This document shows, piece after piece, positions 42,841 to 53,664 of a stretch of DNA of 64,000 bases (positions are counted from its first letter, which is position 1; each line of letters begins with the position of its first letter). The notes beneath the pieces were generated by a model. It ran no database searches. It was given only the letters and a program-made list of their open reading frames with translations, and was not told the DNA's origin. Position numbers and translations under genes: made by a program. The stretch comes from Begonia masoniana. Taxonomy: Eukaryota > Streptophyta > Magnoliopsida > Cucurbitales > Begoniaceae. The stretch covers positions 18,874,557 to 18,938,556 of the forward strand of contig CM039511.1 of assembly GCA_022432975.1 (NCBI GenBank). The letters run 5' to 3'.

Positions 42841-43254
42841 CATCCAACGTGGCAAGCCATGTTGCTGGCATTTCCATAATAGCTCTTTGAAATGAGCCCA
42901 TGATTCATATAGCGTCTCCCCGTCGAATTGGCTGAAATTAACAATCTCATTACGATATTTTACAGTCTTCTCAAAATGGAAGAATTTAGATAGAAACTTT
43001 TGACATAGTTCAGCCAATGTTGTGATGGAATCAGCCGGTAAAGAATTCAACCAACTTTTCGCTCGGTCTCTTAATGAGAATGGAAATAACCGTAGCCTGA
43101 CAGCATCATCTGAAACATTATGAAACTTGAAGGTATCACACATTTCCACAAAGTTGGCAATGTGATCCATCGGGTCCTCATATGGCAAGCCGCTAAATTG
43201 TGATTGTTGAATCATATGAATGGTCCCCGACTTGATTTCAAAGTTGTTCCCCAT
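42841..43254 (-). pseudogene. Athila gag, N-terminal half
   Basis: It starts at the minus-strand ATG at 43254 (MGNNFEIKSGTIHMIQQSQFSGLPYEDPMDHIANFVEMCDTF). The sequence LFPFSLRDRAKSWLNSLPADSI and FSQFDGETLYESWAHFKELL are the gag domain of Athila/Tat-type elements. The coding sequence is cut at the W of HGLPRW by the solo LTR; residues read past 42841 belong to LTR sequence. No stop is seen in this half. Confidence 0.92.
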
Positions 43255-43542
43255 AATTACTGGTTTACGAATTGCTCACTGGATACCGACAACAGATGGC
43301 ATCACATAATCGAGTAACGTCTGTGTCTTAGCTTCTTCAATTTGTTCGGGGTCCATGACTACTTTCCTTGTTTCCTTTCGATTCTTATGACTGATCCGTT
43401 CAATTTCTAGATCGATCAGAACTAGATCGGCAGCACCGTGTTTTCGCATACACCTGTAAAAAAATAATAAATTGAATTAAATAAATAATTGAATTCAAAT
43501 ATAAATTAGAATTATTTAATCTAATAATAGCAAAATAAATAG

Positions 43543-43561
43543 TCTCCGGCAACGGTGCCGA
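43543..43561 (-). promoter_or_regulatory. Primer-binding site, Asp tRNA (Athila-type)
   Basis: On the minus strand TCGGCACCGTTGCCGGAGA lies a few bases after the LTR end at 43567. It resembles the complement of the 3' end of plant tRNA-Asp, the primer used by Athila-type elements, with a few changes. Confidence 0.8.
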
Positions 43562-43566
43562 AAATT

Positions 43567-43840
43567 TGTTGTGAAAAAATACTTACGCAAGTGTATGTGT
43601 CGCAAAAGTAATAAAATTCGTAAGTACAAGTCGATCCCACGAGGACTAATTTCACTAATTATCAAACGAAATTAATTGTAATTTATAATGAATACGAAAC
43701 TTTGATAATTTTGGATTTAAAATAACACAGCAAAGTAATTTAATTAAATAACAGAAGTTAATTGTGTTTTAGAATGTAATGAGAAAGCTCTGTGGTTTCC
43801 GATTTCACCTAAATTAATCATATTTAATATTCCTAATCTA
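43567..43840 (-). repeat. 5' LTR of Athila-type element, visible part
   Basis: It starts tgttgtgaaaaaatac and matches 25942 onward for about 270 bp. It is cut by the Tekay-like LTR at 43841; the five bases before the cut are atcta. Confidence 0.88.
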
Positions 43841-44813
43841 TGTAACGCCCCCGAACCCACCCCGGCTCGGTGCACTACTTTGCTAACTCAAACCGCGTTT
43901 AAAACATCGTTTAAAATAATTTTCGTAAACTTTACGACTCGTTTTTGGGTTTTCCAAACCCTCAAAATTTATTAGAAAACGGGCTCAAAATACGTTTAAA
44001 ATGGGTCGGAAAACGTCGGGTCAAAACATTGCAGAAGTTGGGAAAAATTAAAAAAAAAAAACAAATTTTTGGCCTCAAAGGGCGCGCTGGGCGCGCGTGC
44101 TGGGCGCGCGCGCTGGGCGCCGCACGCGCTCTGCCTGTGCGCTGTGCGCGCCCCGACCGCGACCGATCGCGACCCGATGCCCGATCGATCGGGCCGGCTC
44201 GGGTTTTCTTGACCCAAAATACCCAAAAACTTTAATTTTAACCCTTTTTGACCTTTCCCTACTTTTCTTCGTAATTCTCCACCCCGAACACCTCCAAAAA
44301 TCACAAAACTTTAACTATACCTTCCCGACACTCAAATTTTCAAATCCCGTAAAAATCTTAGTAAACCAACTTAAAACGAATATTAATAAAAATAGATAAC
44401 TTACACCAGACGTCATTTGTTTTTAAATTAAAACGAGCGACATAACGCCTAAATTTCTTCAAAACCAAAACCTACAATTTAAAACCGAAAACATATAGTT
44501 TCAAATGCCAAATATGTGCAACCATTATTCAACATTCCAACCGACTCCCAAACCGTAAAATAATTACAAAAATAGTTATAACTACATCGTACCAAAACCT
44601 CCCACTTTTCTAACTTATTTCAAAACCAAAACATTATGAAATATTTACACAACTATCTACACCAATCCACCTCAATTGCCACAAATTACCCGAAGAAAGA
44701 CAGTGGTCAAGACGCCCCAACAATAGCCTGCACCGGCATGCTCCATACGCCACCGACTGCCACCTATTCCCAGCTTCCTCATCTAGCTCACCTGATCTTG
44801 TTTTCACTTTCAC

Positions 44814-46131
44814 CTACACCACAGAACACACAAAAACACGTAAGCTTACGCTTAGCAAGTAGGGAAAAACAAATATAAAAACATGCACACACAACTCTTA
44901 CACAACCCAAACACACATCTAAGTCTAGCTCCCAAAATGGCCCTACCCCAATCACCTATACACATCTGAGTCTCGCTCTCCAAGATGGAACTAAATCACC
45001 TATTACACATCTGAGTCTCGCTCTCCAAGATGGCCTAACTAAATCACCTATTACACATCTGAGTCTCGCTCTCCAAGATGGCCTAACTAAATCACCTATT
45101 ACACATCTGAGTCTCGCTCTCCAAGATGGCCTAACTAAATCACCTATTACACATCTGAGTCTCGCTCTCCAAGATGGCCTAACTAAATCACCTATTACAC
45201 ATCTGAGTCTCGCTCTCCAAGATGGCCTAACTAAATCACCTATTACACATCTGAGTCTCGCTCTCCAAGATGGCCTAACTAAATCACCTATTACACATCT
45301 GAGTCTCGCTCTCCAAGATGGCCTAACTAAATCACCTATTACACATCTGAGTCTCGCTCTCCAAGATGGCCTAACTAAATCACCTATTACACATCTGAGT
45401 CTCGCTCTCCAAGATGGCCTAACTAAATCACCTATTACACATCTGAGTCTCGCTCTCCAAGATGGCCTAACTAAATCACCTATTACACATCTGAGTCTCG
45501 CTCTCCAAGATGGCCTAACTAAATCACCTATTACACATCTGAGTCTCGCTCTCCAAGATGGCCTAACTAAATCACCTATTACACATCTGAGTCTCGCTCT
45601 CCAAGATGGCCTAACTAAATCACCTATTACACATCTGAGTCTCGCTCCCCAAGATGCGTATCCATCTGAGTCTCGCTCCCCAAGATGGCCTAACTCATCC
45701 CACTGATTACACATCTGAGTCTCGCTCCCCAAGATGCGTATCCATCTGAGTCTCGCTCTCCGAGATGGCCCTAACTAAATCACCTATTACACATCTGAGT
45801 CTCACTCCCCAAGATGCGTATCCATCTGAGTCTCGCTCTCCAAGATGGCCCTAACTAAATCACCTATTACACATCTGAGTCTCGCTCCCCAAGATGCGTA
45901 TCCATCTGAGTCTCGCTCCCCAAGATGGCTCTACACTATTCCCCTTACCTTTCAAACTCACACTACCCCTTTTTACATTTCAAACTCACCGCGACATAAA
46001 CCAATACAAGACAAAGAAATCACCAAAAACAATACAATACAAAGCAACCATACAAACAACAACCAAACAAACAATTCCCTACCGTTCCATGGTGTAGGCC
46101 CGAAGGCAACAAACACACGTCCACTACTTAC
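44814..46131 (-). other. Candidate structured leader intron 2, minus-strand Tekay LTR
   Basis: On the minus strand the donor CAG|GTAAGT starts at 46131, 33 nt before P1-5', and the acceptor GGTGTAG|GTGA ends at 44814 (1318 nt). The mini-exon is 46187-46132 (56 nt). P1 arms 46098-46084 and 44827-44813 pair in 15 of 15 positions with two adjacent G-U wobbles, at positions where element 2 has an A-U pair and a U-G pair. P2 CGTAAGCTTACG is at 44839-44850. The 48-bp array fills the loop. Confidence 0.55.
44914..45930. repeat. 48-bp minisatellite in Tekay-like LTR
   Basis: About 13-14 units between 45004 and 45646 are essentially identical, flanked by diverged and shortened units. Each has CATCT and AGATG arms enclosing GAG and CTC arms. 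Because 48 is a multiple of three, the minus strand shows a 258-residue repetitive open frame (RARLRCVIGDLV), which is not a gene. Confidence 0.93.
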
Positions 46132-46995
46132 CTGGCTGCTTGACTTTCAATTAGTCACTTCGTCCGATAAGTCACGAGCTCGATCATCTAAAATAACGAA
46201 AACTTAACTTAGTAATTACTAACAAACTCTAAGGAAAGTCTTAAACCTAAACTAACCAAAACTATCTCACAATTCAACCACAAAACAACAAAACCCGATT
46301 TTCATGCAATTTTTACCGTCCACATTCAAACGGCCATAACTTTCTCGTTTTTCAACGGATTTCGACGTGCCACCCCAATTCGGAAACCTCTACACGTCTA
46401 CTATCCATTGAAATGCTTAAGTTAACCAAATACATAACTTGGTCAATCCGAAATGCTCATACCAGAACCGGTGACCCAAATATCAAAAACCGGTTTTCAT
46501 GAAACTCTCTTCAAATCTTTAATCTAATCAACCACCCCAAACCAATTCATCCAACAATTAAATGATCAAAATATGAATAAAAACCAACATTGAAACTCAA
46601 TTTTCGGACTTCACATTCTAGGGTTTCCAAACCCTAAGTAAATTCACCCAAAACCCTCTAAAAACCTTAACAACCAAACCTAACTTATATACAATTAAAA
46701 CACCTCATGATTTTACCTTAAAAACTTGAAGAACCTTGATGGAATGAAGCTTGGAAGAGCTTCAATGGCTGCCATCGATGGAGGGAGGAGAAGAAGAAGA
46801 CAAGTGCTTACTTTCCCAATTTTTTTCCTCTTTTTATAAAACCATTTTTATTTTCTTTATTCTATTATTTTAATAACCATTGAAATTACACATACACCCT
46901 CCCATTTCCTTCAACTTGGCTGCCATCTCTTCTCCACATTTTCTTCCATTTATTTCATTCTCCGTATGTCCTTCCAAAATTTTCCTATGGTTTGT

Positions 46996-47095
46996 NNNNN
47001 NNNNNNNNNNNNNNNNNNNNNNNNNNNNNNNNNNNNNNNNNNNNNNNNNNNNNNNNNNNNNNNNNNNNNNNNNNNNNNNNNNNNNNNNNNNNNNN
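46996..47095. other. Assembly gap, 100 N
   Basis: Exactly 100 N, the usual placeholder for a gap of unknown size. Frames crossing it are meaningless. Confidence 0.98.
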
Positions 47096-47797
47096 CCAAT
47101 ATGAAGGATAGCCTCCACCAAAGAGGGGGAGCCCAAAATTACGGCATTATGCTTCCAACTAAATTAAAGTAGTTCGTGTCTCCAAAACCTCTGGTGATGC
47201 TATTAGGAGAATAATATGACCCAAGAAAAGAAAATATCATTCTAAAAGTCGACTTTGAGAAAGATATAACATTTTGTTCAGATTCCGCAACTTTGTTTTC
47301 TTCTAAGAAATTATGTGATATACGGTGGTGGATGTGGCATTCATGTTCATATACCTCCAACTTCTCTGTCCTTATATACAAGACCCAAAAGAAAATTATG
47401 AGTTTATTAGGGGTTTAAAACACCAATTTCTTTTTACATTTCTCTTTATACTTATTGGAGATGTGACTTCACTAAATGTCGGAGAGGGCTTAAAGACTCA
47501 ATTTAATTGTTTGATTTCAGTTTGTCGTGAAGACATACCTGTTTTTTCTCATTTGTAGTTTGCGGCAATCTATTCTTTTTGTGTGAGGGTAGAACCAAGA
47601 TTCAAATTTGATTTTGGTAAATGGGGTTGCTTATTATAGAGTACTAAGACCTGTAAAAAAAGTGGTATCAATTTTTGAAGAAAATTGGATAGACTACTGT
47701 CTTTGACAAATTGCGAAAGAGATTGGTCTTTATCGTGCCTTTGGGGATCGATACCCCTTGGTGGTTAAATAAGCCACACTAGGACGAGGGATAAAAA
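47096..47797. other. Unassigned sequence after the gap
   Basis: This is AT-rich sequence with no recognised coding similarity or LTR terminus. Near 47740-47795 it has a gatcgataccccttgg stretch just before gypsy gag begins abruptly. It could be retrotransposon leader sequence, but I cannot assign it. Confidence 0.3.
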
Positions 47798-49740
47798 AAT
47801 GAGTTTACTGCGCTGAAGCAGACTGGTTCGGTTGCTGATTATATTCGGAACTTTCGAGGCATTATCCAGATTTGCCCTCGTCCTTGTTAGCGATAATGAG
47901 GAGAAGGTGCCCAATTTATGGAAGGACTTAATTCGGAGATTCGGATGCCTGTCGTGTGTCAGGTAGTATGATGTGCCCTAGCTGACATCAACGGCCCGAG
48001 CTCTGGATATTGATGCTGCCAAGCTACTTATAGACAGAGGAGCCAGCTAAGGGCTTCCTTCCGTGAGATACGACCTCAGTCGCAGAACCGCGGTGGGCAT
48101 CATAGAGCGCAGCCCCAGCAGCAGCCGAGGGGTGTGAGAGACCTCTTGAGGGAGGTAATGATCGGGGTAAAGGAAGCGTACAGGGGACTTCTCAGTAACC
48201 GTTGTGCCCACCATATGTCAGAGGGAACACAGTGGTGATGCCGTTTGGCACTAACCGATGCTTAGATATGGGGACCTTGCCATAACGGTCAGAGATTGCC
48301 GAAGGGCCTGGCCGATAACCATTGGTGAGATCAGAGGAGGGTTGTGCCCGGATTTTTTGCATTTATTCGAGCTGGCGACGTAGATGAGGAGGCTCAGCCT
48401 GCCGGGATTGCAGGTACTTCGTACTTAGGGCATTGCAGTATTTACTTTGATGATCGGGCTACGCACTCCTCGTATCACTGCACATGCTATAGTTTGGGCT
48501 AGAGTCTGAGTTAGCTGTTGGTCGAGTATATAGTGTGCATGCCGTTCTGGAGCTTTATCATTCAGAACGTAATTCTCCAGGGCAGACTTCATCTCAGTGG
48601 GGGATATTACCTTTATGCTCGTTTGATAGTTATTGTAGCATAGAGCGGTATGATCTTATCTTAGGGATGGACTGGCTTGCGCAGCACTTCGCCACCATAG
48701 ATGGCGTCCGGATAGTGACCTTCCGACCCACGGGGAAGCCGAGTTTTCTATCAGCGCGATGACCGATGAAGTAGCTCGCTATTTCTTATTCTATGGAGGT
48801 CAACAGCGTTTAAAGTGTCGTGCTCTATTATTTGGCCTCTGTAGTTGATTGTCGGTGCTCAACCGGAGAAAAGCCGGCGACATGCCTATTGTCCATGGAG
48901 TCTCTCATATTCCTTAATGATCTTCCCGGATACCGCCGGATCGGGAGATTGATTCAACTATTGATGTTTATCTAACTTCGCGCCGAGGTTTTAAAAAAAA
49001 CGCCGTAATCGTGGGCACCCAGCTAGTTTAGAGAGGTTGAGGACTCAGCGTGGACGGTTGTTAGAGAAGGGATTTCTTCGACCCTTGTTTCACCCTGGGG
49101 TGCGCCCGTTTCTGTTTGTCGAAAGAAGAATGGGACCTCATGATGTGCATTGATTACAGGGAGCTGAATAAGTCTCACATGAAGAATAAGTAACCCACTG
49201 CCCCGGATTGGATGACGTATTTGGATCAGCTACAGGGTGCCGAATATTTTCCAGGAGCGACCTAACGCTCGGTTATTATCAGCTGAAAGTCCGGAGGATG
49301 ATATTCAGAAGACGGCATTCCCGAACGAGTATAGGCTTAGGAGTTCCTTGGCATGGTCTTTTGGACTTACATATGCCCCCTGCAGCGTTTATGATCTGAT
49401 GAACCGTCTTCAAGGAGTATCCCCTTGCTGGACAAGTTTTGTGGTGGTTTTCAATCGACGACATCTTGATTTACTCTTAAGACGAAGGAAGGCACGAGGA
49501 AATCTGAGGATCGTTTTACAGATTCGAGTCAACGCCAGCTTATCCAAAGTTTTCGAAGTGCGAGTTTTTGGTTGACACGTGAACTTCCTTGGCCATATTA
49601 TATCACAGACGAGTTTCTGTGGATCCGAGCAACGATACAGTGTAAGAGGATTGGCCACAGCCGAAGAACGTACGTTGAGTTGGCGTGGAGTTCTCGGATT
49701 GGCCGGTTATTATCGAAGTTTATAGAGAGGATTCTCGAAG
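47798..49740 (+). pseudogene. Chromovirus gag, protease and RT, copy 1 (indel-rich)
   Basis: It begins abruptly inside gag ([12 protein letters not shown]), runs through a protease region (YDLILGMDWLAQHFATID at about 48646-48700) and RT pieces (WGAPV at about 49100, MCIDYREL near 49145, a damaged FIDD region near 49445). It ends in the RT-RNase H connection (FLGLAGYY, 49690-49720), then jumps back to gag. Frame changes occur every few tens of bases, mostly single-base indels with the residues on either side well conserved. This looks more like sequencing error than ageing. Confidence 0.75.
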
Positions 49741-52700
49741 ATTGACTCGTGCTTTTAGCGATAATGAGGAGAAGGGTGCACAATTTATGAGGACTTAACG
49801 GAGATTCGGGCATGTCGTTGTGTCAGGTATTATTGATGTGCCCTTATTCTGACATCCACCGGCCAGAGCTATGGATTGATGCTGACAGAGCTCGTGTATT
49901 AGACGAGGAGCCAGCTAAGGCTTCTCCGTGAGATACGACCTAAGGGCGCAGAGAACGAGGTGGGCAGCATAGAGCGCAGCCCCAGCAAGCAGCGAGGGGT
50001 GTGAAGAGACCTTTGAGGAGGTAATGATCGGGGTAAAGGGAAGCAAGTACAGGGGACTTCTCAGATACCGTCTTTGGTGCACCATATGTAAGAGGGAACA
50101 CAGTGGGAGTGCGGTTGGCACTACCGATGCTAGATATGGGGAACTTGGCCATTACGTCTGGTGAGATTGCCTTGAAGCCTGGCCGAGCACCAGTGGTGGA
50201 GTCAGAGGGGGTATGCCCAGGATTTTTGTTTCCATTATCGAGCCTGGCGAGAGATGCATGAGGCTAGCCGCCGTGATGCAGGTACTATCGTACTATGGGC
50301 ATTGCAGTATTTACTTTGAGGTACAGGACTGACGCACTCCTTAGTATCGACTGCATGCATGGCTAGATTTGGGGTAGAGTCTGGTTAGTGGGGTCGACAG
50401 TATAGAGTGTGCTGCCTTCTGGAGAGCTTATTGCAGGCAGAACGTAATTCTCCAGGGCAACGTCATCTCAGTGGGGGATATTACCCTTATTGCTCGTTTG
50501 CTATGTATGAGCAAAGAGCGTTGATTTATCTTAGGGAGGGACTGGCTTGAGCAGCACTTCGCACCATCGACTGTCGATCCGGGATAGTGACCTGTCCGAC
50601 CCCGGGGAAGCCGAGTTTTCTTATCAGGCGATGAACCGGATTGGATAAGCTCGCTATTCTGATGCTTGGAGGTCAACGAGCAGTTTCAAAGGGCGTGCTC
50701 TATTTATGTGGCATCTGTATTGATTGTCAGTTGCTCAACGGAGAAAAGCGAGCGACCTCCTATTGTCAGAGAGTTTCTCATTATCCTTAGATCTCCCGGA
50801 TTACCGCCGGATGCGGGAGATTTGAATCACTTTGATGTTTATCCTAACTTCGCGCCGAGGTTTAAAAACCGTACGGTTGGCACCAGCTGCGTTGAGGAGG
50901 AGTTGAGACGCAGCTGACGATGTTAGAGAAGGGATTTATTCGACACCAGGTGGCCACCTGGGGTGCGCCCGTTCGTTTGTCAAGAAACAGATGGACCCTC
51001 AGGATGTGCAATTGATTACAGGGAGGAATGAGTTCACAGTTTGAAGAATAAGTACCCACTGCCCCGGATGGATGATATTTTATAAGCTACAGGGTGCCGA
51101 ATATTTCCAGGATCGACCACCTCGGGTGATTATCAGCTACATCCGGAGGGCATGCTATTAGACGGACGGCATTCGAACGAGTATAGGCCTATGGAGATGG
51201 GGAAAGTTCTTGTCTGTCTTTTGGAACTTACTACTGCCCCTGCAGAGTTTATGGATTATGATGAACCGGTCTTCAAGGACGTTATGGAAAGTTGTGGGGG
51301 TTCAGCGACGCATCTTGATTTACTCTAAGACGACGAGAGCACGAGGAATATCTGAGGTCGTTTAAGATCTGAGTCAACGCAAGCTGTATCCAAAGTTTCG
51401 AAGTGCGAGGTTTGGCGTGACAGAGTGAACTGCCTTGCATATTATATCACAGGACGGAGTTTCTGGGATAAGTAGCAAGATACAGGTGGTAAGAAGATTG
51501 GCCACACCGAAGGAAACGTAGTAGTGCTGGGATTTCTCGGATTGGCGGTTTTATCGAAGTTTATAGAGATTCTCAGAAGAGCGCACTTTCCTCTTTCACG
51601 GTTGACTCGGAAGAACGAGGGTGTATATGGTCGTCTGCTTGTAATGATAGTTTTAGGAAGTAAAGCAGAGATTGGACCACCGCTCAGTTTTTTTTTTTAA
51701 AACTGGCGTTACTGTGAAGGGTCAGTACAGTATTTATTGTGATGCATCTGGAGTGGGACTCGGTTGTGTATGAGGGAGGGAGAGTTATTGAATATGCTTC
51801 TCGGCGTTGAAGCCGTACGAGCCAGAATTACCCTACGCACGGCCTTGAGTGAGCAGCTGTGTTCTTCGCACTGAAGCATGGAGACATTATTTGTATGGGG
51901 CAGAGCCAGTGCGGGATATTTTGGCTGACTAAAGAGCCTGCCGTACTTATTTACACCGAAGGAGCTGAACATGCGACAAGAGATGGCTTAAGTTCGTCAA
52001 AGATTAGTGATTTGATAGCAAGTACCATCCCGGAAAGGCGAACAAGGTAGGATGCTTTGAGTTAAGTGCTTTGCGAGTCAACCTTTTAGATTCAGCAGCG
52101 AGTCAGTACGAGGGTCTGAGATTGAGAGTTCGAGTAGAGGATAGGTGGAGAGTTGCCAGTATGCTCACCAACATTTCTCTCGGCCGGATATTCGGGGGGG
52201 AAAAAAATCGTACGTAGGCTCAGCAGAAGATGCGAGTGTGGAGGAGCTCGATCCAGCATGACATGGGAGACTCGTCGGATTCCATTTGTCGGAGGTGGTA
52301 TTCTGAAGTTCAGGCAAGAGGTGCGTAAGTGCACAGCGACGAGGATCTGAGAAGGAGATATGGCCGAGGCAAATTCTTCGGCATATTTGTCACCAGGGAA
52401 GTACCAGGAGTACCTTGGATCTGACCAACACTTCTGGTGCCGAAAAGAAGAGGGAGGTTGCCAACTACGTTGAGACCGGTTTCGTATGTAAAAGGTGAAG
52501 GCAGGCACCAGGACCGGCAGGCACGTTATTCCACTGCCGATTCCGGATGGAAGTGGGAGCAGATCTCCATGGATTTATTGTGGGGCTCCGAGGACTACGA
52601 GAGGCCATGACGGCATTTGGGTTATTGTGGACGATTGACAAAGTCGGCTCACTTTTGCCTGTGAAGATGACGTCGTCCTAATGGATCAGCTCGCCGAGAT

Positions 52701-53664
52701 ATATGTGCAGGAGGTTGTCAGAACTGCATGGGTTCAGTTCTATTGTCTCAGACAGAGATCCGAGAGAAAATCGAAGTTCTGAAAGTTAACAGGCTATGGG
52801 GACTAGCTTAATGTCAGCACGGCATCCATCCTCAGATGTGTCCGACAGAGGACAAATCGACTAATGGAGGATATCTCAGAGCTTGGTGTGGGTTTCAGGG
52901 CGTGGCGCCGATATTTCCCCGGTTGAGTTCGCGTAAACAACAGCTCTCCAGTCACTATTGGCATGGCTCCGTATGAGGCAGTTGTATGGTCGAAAGTGTA
53001 GGTCTCGGTATATTGGGACGAGTTGGCTGAGGGGCCAGCATCGTTGGTCCAGAGATTCTACAGCAAAACGGCAGAGAGATGCCATTATCCGACAGCGTAG
53101 GAGGTAGCTCAGAGCCGGCAGAAGAGCTTATGCTGACACAGGCGGAGAGAGCTAATAGTTCGAAGAAGGAAAGATGGGGTTTCTGGGGGAAGTGGGGTGG
53201 TGGGCCGGCGCGGGTGGTATCTCAAGGTTTCTCCGTTCAAGGGCGTTGCGAGATGTGGAAGGAGGGCGAAGCTAAAACCCTCGTATGTGGGGCCTTTCCT
53301 ATTGTTGAAGAGGCTCAGGAAGTTGGGCGTATAGACTGCAGCTTCCGGATTCTAGGGAAAGTATCCACGATGTTATTCCTGTAGGTTGCTTCGGAGATGT
53401 TTACGTGGATCCATCGCAGGTCGTGGAGACTTACAGAGACGAGATACAGCCTACCTTGACATATGAGGAGAGGCCGATACGTATTTTGGAGGATTTCCAT
53501 CAAAGTATTGCACAACAAACAGAGTCCGTAGTCAAGGGTCCTCTGGCGGACCACGAGGTGGCAAGCAAAACTACGGGGAGCGACAGCAGGAATTGATGAT
53601 AGAATCCTGAGTTAGTTGTATGATGTAATTGTGTGGACAAAATTCTGAATATGGAGGGTGGAAA
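49741..53664 (+). pseudogene. Chromovirus gag to chromodomain, copy 2 (indel-rich)
   Basis: From 49757 it repeats the gag-RT stretch of copy 1 with independent indels, then continues beyond it. RNase H is at about 51720-52040 (YCDASGVGLGC region), integrase at about 52300-53100 (WKWEQISMDF near 52550, SAHFLPVKMT near 52650). A linker (QPTLTYEERP near 53445) and chromodomain remains (QATWERQQELM-like at about 53560-53595) follow. A polypurine tract (ggagggtggaaag) directly precedes a family-A LTR at 53665. It shows that family-A LTRs belong to a chromovirus. Confidence 0.75.

Larger units (their letters stand above)
25942..46995 (-). mobile_element. Internally deleted Athila-type gypsy element with nested insertions
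   Basis: On the minus strand the order is 5' LTR (from 43567 rightward), Asp tRNA primer site, gag, protease, fused pol remnant, long 3' non-coding region, 3' LTR (25942-~27385). Gag and protease match the Athila type. RT/RNase H and most of integrase are missing. Copia, two family-A solo LTRs (one carrying family B) and a Tekay-like LTR are nested inside. The right end of the 5' LTR is beyond 43841 and not visible because of the Tekay-like LTR and the N gap. Confidence 0.85.
43841..46995 (-). repeat. Tekay-like LTR, minus strand, running into the gap
   Basis: tgtaacgcccccgaaccc is the reverse complement of the element-2 LTR terminus. The order of blocks (GC-rich patch at 44090-44200, structured intron, mini-exon, U3-like region) follows that LTR in reverse. 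The other end falls in the N run, so it is unknown whether an internal region follows. Confidence 0.88.

Noticed and set aside
44956..45732. 258-residue repetitive protein (RARLRCVIGDLV units) on the minus strand
   Set aside because: It is the translation of a 48-bp minisatellite inside an LTR; the period is a multiple of three, so the frame stays open by construction. No start context, promoter or similarity.
46870..47172. Open frames spanning the N run
   Set aside because: They contain 33-34 undefined residues; the gap is a placeholder and the frames have no meaning.
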